Assembly (NCBI GenBank): GCA_024280815.1 | Contig: JAJRPL010000305.1 | Coordinates: forward strand, 1-8,114 | Direction: 5' to 3' | Source: Bacteroidota bacterium | Lineage (GTDB): Bacteria; Bacteroidota; Bacteroidia; Flavobacteriales; Flavobacteriaceae | Length of the DNA stretch: 8,114 bases | In this document: piece by piece, positions 6,537 to 8,114 of the stretch | Layout: each line of letters begins with the position of its first letter | How positions within the stretch are numbered: the stretch's first letter is position 1 | Notes under the pieces: generated by a model | Seen by the model: only the letters and a program-made list of their open reading frames with translations | Databases searched by the model: none | What the model was told of the DNA's origin: nothing | Position numbers and translations under genes: made by a program

Positions 6537-7056
6537 TCAACTCCCCAATAAACGATACGCACATACTACACAATTCCTACAGAAAGTATTGCCAGCACCA
6601 GCTACTATTTTAGATTTAGGAATTAGGAATCCGTTTTGTGAAATCATGGAACAACATGGTTATACTGTGATAAATACAGAAGGACAAGATTTAGATTTGT
6701 TACCAGAAATTGTTAAAAAACATAAGGTTGATGCAGTTACTGCTTTTGAAATATTTGAGCATTTAATAGCTCCTTTTAATGTGTTAAGAGCCATAGAATC
6801 AACAAAATTGATAGCAACAATACCATTAAATTTATGGTTTGCAAAAGCTTATCAATCAAAAACTGACAAATGGGACAGACATTACCATGAATTTGAAGAT
6901 TGGCAGTTTGATTGGTTATTAGAAAAGTCTGGCTGGGAGATTAAGACTACAGAAAAATGGACGAGCCCAACTGGACAAATAGGTTTTAGACCTATATTAA
7001 GAAAATATACACCTAGATATTACGCCGTTTACGCTGAAAGAAATGACAAAGAATAA
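6529..7056 (+). CDS. Small class I SAM-dependent methyltransferase-like protein
   Basis: This 175-residue protein has a short Rossmann-type methyltransferase core. Motif I is ATILDLGIRNPF (25-36): the hhhDLG start is clear but the usual GxGxG loop is replaced by G-I-R-N-P. An acidic strand end near INTEGQDLD (48-56) follows, then the post-motif AVTAFEIFEHL (69-79), which resembles the E-x-x-E-H motif of UbiG-type enzymes. DKWDRHYHEFEDWQFDWLL (113-131) and KSGWEI (133-138) match the later helices of such proteins. The substrate is unknown; the position between yfhO and a glycosyltransferase suggests a sugar or lipid-linked glycan. ATG at 6529 overlaps the yfhO stop by 8 bp and the stop overlaps the glycosyltransferase start by 14 bp, so translation of the three genes is probably coupled. 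It could be a non-catalytic SAM-binding relative. Confidence 0.72.
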   Translation: MYNQLPNKRYAHTTQFLQKVLPAPATILDLGIRNPFCEIMEQHGYTVINTEGQDLDLLPEIVKKHKVDAVTAFEIFEHLIAPFNVLRAIESTKLIATIPLNLWFAKAYQSKTDKWDRHYHEFEDWQFDWLLEKSGWEIKTTEKWTSPTGQIGFRPILRKYTPRYYAVYAERNDKE

Positions 7057-8114
7057 GTACATCTGTATGGTTGTTGATGGTCCTTATCCTAATGATATTA
7101 GAGTAAGAAAGGAAGCAGAGGCTCTTGTAGACAATGGAAAAAAAGTATTGGTTGTTTGTCCAAAATATGTATCCCAAAAAAAAGAAGAAGAAATCAACGG
7201 AGTTCAAGTTCATAGAATTGGAGAAAATTATACAACCTTTAAAAAAGGGATTCATGATGTTATTGAAAGTGTTTTTAATGTAAATTTATTTTTCTATTTT
7301 AATCTAAAAAAAGTTTTCAAAAAATATTCGGTAGGTTTTTTACATGTGCACGATCTTCCTTTGGCAGGAACTTGTTATTTGTTTAAATCTGAGGTTGAGG
7401 ATAGACTGATTTTAGATTTACATGAAAATTATCCCGAAGCCTTGAAAACATGGTTTTTATGGAAGAAAAGTTCTATATTACGTTTAAAGAATTCCATTTT
7501 TATGAATCCGAAAAGATGGTCTCTGAAAGAGAAAAAGTATTGCGAAAAATACAATACAATCATCTGTGTTGTTGAAGAGATGAAAGAGAAATTACAAACC
7601 AAGTTTCAGATTGATTCTTCTAAAATGTATGTGATTTCTAACCATGAAAAAAAATCATTTCAAGCCAATTTTGAGGAGAATAATAAGCAGAATGTTATTG
7701 ATAAAAGTGTTTTTTCTATAACTTATGTGGGTGGTTTTGGTCCACATAGAGGATTAGACACTGCTATTAAAGGTATGAAAACAATTGTAGATAAAATACC
7801 AAATGCCAAACTGTTTTTGGTGGGCAAAGGCAATTCAGATGTTGAAGATAAACTTAAATCAGTTACTTTTGAAAATAACGTTGAGAATAATGTAGAATTT
7901 GTAGGCTATAGACCTTTTGAAGAAGTTGCTGCAATTATGAGTCAATCAACTATTAATATCATACCTCATCATTCCAATGAGCATACTGACAATACCATAC
8001 CACATAAATTATTTCAAATTATGATGAGTAAAAGTTTACTTTTGGTGAGTTCTTGTAAACCTTTACAACGAATTGTTGAAAAATATGATGCAGGGTTGGT
8101 TTTTGAAGCTAGTA
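7043..8114 (+). CDS. GT4-type (GT-B fold) glycosyltransferase, C-terminus cut off by the window end
   Basis: A total of 357 codons are visible and the frame is still open at the last base; full GT4 proteins of this kind have about 380-400 residues, so little is missing. The N-terminal domain has VVDGPYPNDIRVRKEAEAL (10-28), HVHDLPLAG (101-109) and LDLHENYPEAL (124-134). The C-terminal nucleotide-sugar domain has ITYVGGFGPHRGLDTAIKG (226-244), LFLVGKG (257-263), NVEFVGYRPFEEV (283-295) and NTIPHKLFQIMMSKSLLLVSS (317-337). In the last motif the pair of the EX7E signature is N317 and Q325 rather than glutamates. It probably transfers a sugar from a nucleotide donor to a glycan or lipid at the inner face of the membrane. 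No signal peptide is seen. ATG 7043 overlaps the methyltransferase end by 14 bp. Confidence 0.88.
   Translation, partial: MTKNKYICMVVDGPYPNDIRVRKEAEALVDNGKKVLVVCPKYVSQKKEEEINGVQVHRIGENYTTFKKGIHDVIESVFNVNLFFYFNLKKVFKKYSVGFLHVHDLPLAGTCYLFKSEVEDRLILDLHENYPEALKTWFLWKKSSILRLKNSIFMNPKRWSLKEKKYCEKYNTIICVVEEMKEKLQTKFQIDSSKMYVISNHEKKSFQANFEENNKQNVIDKSVFSITYVGGFGPHRGLDTAIKGMKTIVDKIPNAKLFLVGKGNSDVEDKLKSVTFENNVENNVEFVGYRPFEEVAAIMSQSTINIIPHHSNEHTDNTIPHKLFQIMMSKSLLLVSSCKPLQRIVEKYDAGLVFEAS

Noticed and set aside
7013..7255. 80-codon minus-strand ORF across the methyltransferase/glycosyltransferase junction
   Set aside because: It is antisense to the start of the GT4 gene, whose plus-strand frame carries clear family motifs.
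1..8114. CRISPR arrays, tRNA or rRNA genes, phage or defence genes, transposases
   Set aside because: I read through the window for direct-repeat arrays, cloverleaf-like segments and mobile-element proteins and found none; the two repeat elements reported carry no protein.

Overview
The window has the look of a marine-type member of the Flavobacteriaceae (Bacteroidota). The DNA is strongly AT-rich, Shine-Dalgarno sequences are not obvious, a TAnnTTTG-type -7 box is present, and the gene families (DUF4834, a Bacteroidota-style YfhO protein, a PF13557-like outer-membrane barrel with its signal peptide ending in SFSQ, a YceI tail) are typical of that group. This assignment comes from recognising families and composition, not from a database search.

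Layout. Positions 1-138 hold the 3' end of a YceI-like gene on the plus strand, closed by a strong intrinsic terminator (166-196). The convergent gap to rsmE is filled by an imperfect inverted-repeat element of about 160 bp (207-368) that resembles a MITE. A minus-strand operon then reads right to left: an outer-membrane barrel protein with a lysine-rich tail (3537-2299), an uncharacterised GNAT-like protein (2315-1149, overlapping the barrel gene by 17 bp) and the 16S rRNA methyltransferase rsmE (1085-378). A GC-rich double-hairpin repeat (1161-1194) lies inside the 3' end of the GNAT-like gene and encodes most of its last 14 residues. A divergent intergenic region (3538-3809) separates this operon from a plus-strand operon: DUF4834 protein (3810-4085), yfhO (4104-6536), a small SAM methyltransferase (6529-7056) and a GT4-type glycosyltransferase (7043 to the window end, cut off).

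How the genes fit together. The plus-strand operon looks like a cell-envelope glycosylation module: YfhO is a GT-C-like membrane protein, and it is followed by overlapping methyltransferase and glycosyltransferase genes. The minus-strand operon mixes an envelope protein with a translation housekeeping gene.

The most notable points are an in-frame TAA at 5088-5090 that splits an otherwise intact 810-codon yfhO, the repeat captured as coding sequence at the end of the GNAT-like gene, and the MITE-like element. I see no phage, CRISPR, defence or other clearly new system here. Most of the window looks like ordinary chromosomal flavobacterial sequence.
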